A DNA stretch of 8,586 nucleotides from Anaerolineales bacterium. GTDB lineage: Bacteria > Chloroflexota > Anaerolineae > UBA7937. The notes beneath the pieces are model-generated. The model saw nothing but the letters and a program-made list of their open reading frames with translations. It did not search any database and had not been told where the DNA came from. Below, piece after piece: positions 7,479-8,586 of this stretch. The first letter of the stretch is position 1, and the number at the start of each line of letters is the position of its first letter. The position numbers and the translations under genes are program-made. Location of the stretch: NCBI GenBank assembly GCA_030593425.1, contig JAUVHF010000062.1:1-8586 (forward strand), read 5' to 3'.

Positions 7479-7547
7479 AGACTTCCTCCCCCAATCATCT
7501 CTCCATACTCACCCATCCATCTTAGCACAAGAAGACGGCTCCTTCCA

Positions 7548-7561
7548 GAAACTTCCGTTTC
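7548..7561. promoter_or_regulatory. Candidate operator GAAAC-N4-GTTTC in the divergent region
   Basis: GAAACTTCCGTTTC has perfect 5-bp arms around four bases and abuts the AT-rich element ATTATAAAAT. GAAAC/GTTTC-type half-sites are common in operators of sugar-responsive LacI-family repressors (family knowledge), though those usually have closer spacing. Its position at the shared -10 region of two divergent sugar-kinase genes makes a repressor site plausible. No regulator gene is in the window. Confidence 0.4.
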
Positions 7562-7569
7562 ATTATAAA
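7562..7569. promoter_or_regulatory. Overlapping -10 candidates for the two divergent kinase genes
   Basis: The - strand reads TATAAT at 7567-7562, about 84 bp before the xylB start. The + strand reads TATAAA at 7564-7569, about 80 bp before the PfkB start. Neither strand shows a good -35 box at 16-18 bp, so the promoters would need an activator or a different sigma factor, or may lie elsewhere in the 170-bp gap. Confidence 0.4.
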
Positions 7570-7633
7570 ATGGATGGGCTTCTTTAGTGGAACACTCCTC
7601 AAAAGGTAGTCGGCGAAAAGTAGCACCTGGTGG

Positions 7634-7640
7634 AAAGGAG
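7634..7640 (+). promoter_or_regulatory. Ribosome binding site fixing the GTG start at 7649
   Basis: AAAGGAG lies 8 nt before the GTG at 7649. The protein begins at this GTG in the position expected for a ribokinase-like N-terminus (LDVLCLGIMVADVV). No in-frame ATG occurs until codon 10, which would remove the first beta strand. Confidence 0.75.
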
Positions 7641-7648
7641 AGCGAAGA

Positions 7649-8586
7649 GTGCTCGATGTCCTTTGTTTGGGGATTATGGTGGCTGATGTGGTAGCCCGAC
7701 CGGTGAGAGAACTCCCAGAGCGGGGGCGGCTCGTCTTGGCCGACCAGATGGAACTCCACACCGGAGGTTGTGCTGTCAACACGGCCATCGCTTTAGCCAA
7801 ACTAGGTCTCTCTGCCGGGGTGATAGGCAAGGTGGGCCAAGATGGCTTCGGTGATTTCATCTTGAGGGAGTTGAAGCGATATAGCCTGGAAACAAGTGGC
7901 GTAAAGCGAACCCCAGAGGCTAACACCTCGGCCACCATGGTTCTGGTAGAGCCCGATGGCGAACGTCGCTTCATCCATTATCTGGGGGCTAACGCCAAGT
8001 TAGTCGCGGAGGATTTGGACTGGCGATTGATAGAGGGGAGCCGAATTCTGCATATCGCTGGCTCTCTAGTGATGCCAGGGATCGACGGGCGCCCCACGGC
8101 CGATATCCTGCGCCGAGCTCGCGAGGGCGGGGTCATCACTGCCTTGGATACCGTCTGGGATGCAGGAGGTCGTTGGTTAGAGTTGATCGAACCTTGCCTG
8201 CCCCACATCGACTATTTCCTCCCCAGCCTAGCAGAGGCCCGCATGATCGCCTCTCGTCATGCCCCCTCGAAGGTCGCTCAGCTCTTCCTAGATCATGGTG
8301 TAGGGGTTGTGGCCTTAAAGTTGGGCGAGGAAGGGTGCTATCTGAGAAGCCCTGATGAGGAATTGCAGATACCGGCCTACGATGTGGCAGCCATCGATAC
8401 TACCGGAGCGGGGGATGCTTTCGTGGCCGGCTTTCTGACCGGAGTGCTTAAGGGGTGGGATCTGAAACGAATGGGGTATCTGGCTAACGCTGTAGGGGCT
8501 CTCTGTATCACCGCTATGGGAGCGACGACCGGTGTCAGGTCCCTTGAGGAGACTTTGAGGTTCATGGAGGAGACCCCTACCACGGG
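7649..8586 (+). CDS. PfkB/ribokinase-family sugar kinase (3' end outside window)
   Basis: The frame is open from GTG 7649 to the right edge, giving 312 codons, close to the full length of ribokinase-like kinases, so only a short tail should be missing. The first beta strand LDVLCLGIMVADVV is followed by the substrate/lid motif GGCAVNTAIALAKLG at 39-53 (PfkB signature 1) and GKVGQDGFGDFI. Near the C-terminus DTTGAGDAFVAGF at 250-262 is PfkB signature 2, with catalytic base Asp256 and the GAG anion hole. The protein is soluble and would use ATP to phosphorylate a sugar or sugar phosphate. The family includes ribokinase, fructokinase, 2-keto-3-deoxygluconate kinase, tagatose-6-phosphate kinase and 1-phosphofructokinase; I cannot choose among these. 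It is divergent from xylB and probably belongs to the same catabolic regulon. Confidence 0.9.
   Translation, partial: MLDVLCLGIMVADVVARPVRELPERGRLVLADQMELHTGGCAVNTAIALAKLGLSAGVIGKVGQDGFGDFILRELKRYSLETSGVKRTPEANTSATMVLVEPDGERRFIHYLGANAKLVAEDLDWRLIEGSRILHIAGSLVMPGIDGRPTADILRRAREGGVITALDTVWDAGGRWLELIEPCLPHIDYFLPSLAEARMIASRHAPSKVAQLFLDHGVGVVALKLGEEGCYLRSPDEELQIPAYDVAAIDTTGAGDAFVAGFLTGVLKGWDLKRMGYLANAVGALCITAMGATTGVRSLEETLRFMEETPTT

Larger units (their letters stand above)
7512..7578. repeat. 9-bp inverted repeat spanning the divergent promoter region
   Basis: CCCATCCAT (7512-7520) and ATGGATGGG (7570-7578) are exact reverse complements 49 bp apart. They flank the candidate -10 sequences and the GAAAC/GTTTC palindrome between the two kinase genes. 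They could be paired operator sites for a looping repressor, or could be chance; no ribosomal or terminator function is apparent. Confidence 0.4.

Overview
The window holds one carbohydrate-uptake and catabolism locus from a bacterium. Its moderate-to-high GC by eye, GTG starts, MalF/MalG-type importer without its own ATPase, and lack of any outer-membrane transport gene would fit a Chloroflexota-like or other non-proteobacterial lineage. The sequence does not prove a taxon. No tRNA, rRNA, IS element, phage gene or CRISPR array was seen.

Layout, left to right. Bases 2-112 are the last codons of a gene, probably the solute-binding protein of the importer. Next comes a short intergenic region with a perfect 15-bp inverted repeat, whose right arm supplies the -35 box of a near-consensus sigma-70-type promoter. 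On the + strand follow two ABC permease genes that overlap by 4 bp (249-1163, 1160-2047), a 546-aa protein of unrecognised family with sugar-enzyme-like beta-sandwich features (2247-3887), a PIG-L/LmbE-family de-N-acetylase (3974-4831) and a NagB-like sugar isomerase/deaminase (4865-5782). A xylulokinase-type FGGY kinase lies convergently on the - strand (5943-7478). Across a 170-bp divergent intergenic region, a PfkB/ribokinase-family sugar kinase starts on the + strand (7649) and runs off the right edge a few residues short of the usual family length.

How the genes may work together (inference): an N-acetylated amino sugar or a glycoside of one is imported, possibly processed by the 546-aa protein, deacetylated by the PIG-L protein, and isomerised/deaminated to a ketose by the NagB-like protein. 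One or both kinases would then phosphorylate the product. This order differs from the classical NagK/NagA/NagB route, in which phosphorylation comes first. It agrees with the sequence of the NagB-like protein, which has lost the usual phosphate-loop residues and replaced one catalytic-triad aspartate with cysteine. This possible deacetylate-isomerise-phosphorylate pathway is the most interesting content of the window. The genes belong to known superfamilies, but the combination and the altered active sites may mark a new substrate.

No stretch longer than about 200 bases lacks a gene. The gaps 2048-2246, 3888-3973 and 5783-5942 hold no convincing terminator or promoter; 7479-7648 has candidate promoter and operator elements.
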